NCBI GenBank assembly: GCA_963377175.1
Contig: CAUJNA010003317.1
Location: 1 to 64,000, forward strand
Reading direction: 5' to 3'
DNA length: 64,000 bases
DNA from: Effrenium voratum
Lineage: Eukaryota; Sar; Dinophyceae; Suessiales; Symbiodiniaceae
Shown: piece by piece, positions 63,692 through 64,000 of the stretch
Numbering within the stretch: the stretch's first letter is position 1
Layout of the letters: the number at the start of each line of letters is the position of its first letter
Notes under the pieces: model-generated
Told to the model about the DNA's origin: nothing
Seen by the model: only the letters and a program-made list of their open reading frames with translations
Database searches by the model: none
Program-made: the position numbers and the translations under genes

Positions 63692-63774
63692 TCTCATTTC
63701 CTAACACTTTAGTCACTTTTTGGGTTTGGGCCATTTTAGCAGTAAACAAAGAAAGCGCTGGCCAATCCACTCAA
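63692..63774 (+). mobile_element. Family B element, copy
   Basis: TCTCATTTCCTAACACTTTAGTCACTT, GGGCCATTTTAGCAGTAAAC, then GGCCAATCCACTCAAAATAAG; ends are eroded. Confidence 0.6.
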
Positions 63775-64000
63775 AATAAGCCTTTCGTCTTCCTTTGCAG
63801 AAACACTTTGGAGTGTCCTAGAAGATTGGGGGGCACCCGCTGAAGCGTAGTTGTTTCAAACCAGAAGGACACCAACCCTTCTTACGGCTCCATTGTCTAT
63901 CTCTCCGCTGGTTTGAAAGGCCAACAGGACAGCTGCAAAGGGCCTTACGCTGTACAACCGCGTGGGCAAGTTTGCTACTGCAATGATTGCTCGCGCCTAC

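Overview
The window joins two unlike genomes. Positions 1 to about 12,050 are bacterial: densely packed genes with Shine-Dalgarno sites, 4-nt ATGA overlaps and perfect hairpin terminators. Gene content (truncated sdaA, YqaA/DedA, dsbB, a small metallopeptidase, ppa, DUF2794, a BI-1 family protein, the ybbA/ybbP ABC pair) is typical of an alphaproteobacterium. The DUF2794 protein and a secreted CBM2 protein with (DPVDP)n linkers suggest a marine Stappiaceae/Rhodobacterales-like organism; this taxonomic placement is inference from memory. From roughly 12,050-12,180 onward the sequence changes completely: no bacterial operons, T/G-rich non-coding DNA, microsatellites, many short inverted-repeat elements, and isolated GC-rich coding islands bounded by AG and GT. 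This looks like a dinoflagellate-type nuclear genome, such as a Symbiodiniaceae culture in which such bacteria are common associates. No run of Ns marks the join, so the simplest reading is an assembly chimera; recent gene transfer is less likely.

Bacterial part. sdaA is cut by the window start. A CBM2-containing exported protein lies on the minus strand. Then comes a plus-strand run (yqaA-like, dsbB, a one-TM protein, a zincin), minus-strand ppa and a GNAT acetyltransferase, a candidate small RNA with a perfect terminator, the DUF2794 gene, a shared bidirectional terminator, a BI-1 protein, a secreted protein of unknown function, and the overlapping ybbA-ybbP operon. The divergent gene expected upstream of ybbA (often a TesA-type esterase) is missing because the bacterial sequence stops there.

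Eukaryotic part. I see about two dozen plausible exons, nearly all on the plus strand, recognised by GC-rich codon-like composition, charged/alanine-rich peptides and AG...GT borders. They belong to several unidentified proteins; stops at 31,316, 50,724, 55,093 and 59,101 may be gene ends. Between them lie at least seven families of 90-380 bp inverted-repeat elements (called A, B, C, D, E, G and H here; a single palindrome inserted in one B copy is called I), some nested in one another, plus tandem arrays.

The most interesting signal is in families A and D. Their terminal inverted repeats begin CTAG-GT and end in ACC(CC)TAG, so each element carries a GT donor at one end and an AG acceptor at the other, and the signal is the same in both orientations. 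In three cases (A copy at 54,921, D copies at 51,250 and 53,653) the element abuts coding-like sequence and removing it exactly GT-to-AG keeps the reading frame open. This is the behaviour expected of introner elements, mobile DNA that creates introns. A second notable structure is a 3.6-kb block (59,234-62,875) of four ~0.8-kb higher-order repeats flanked by inverted copies of an A-rich subrepeat, resembling a foldback element. All element and exon calls were made by eye without alignment software.
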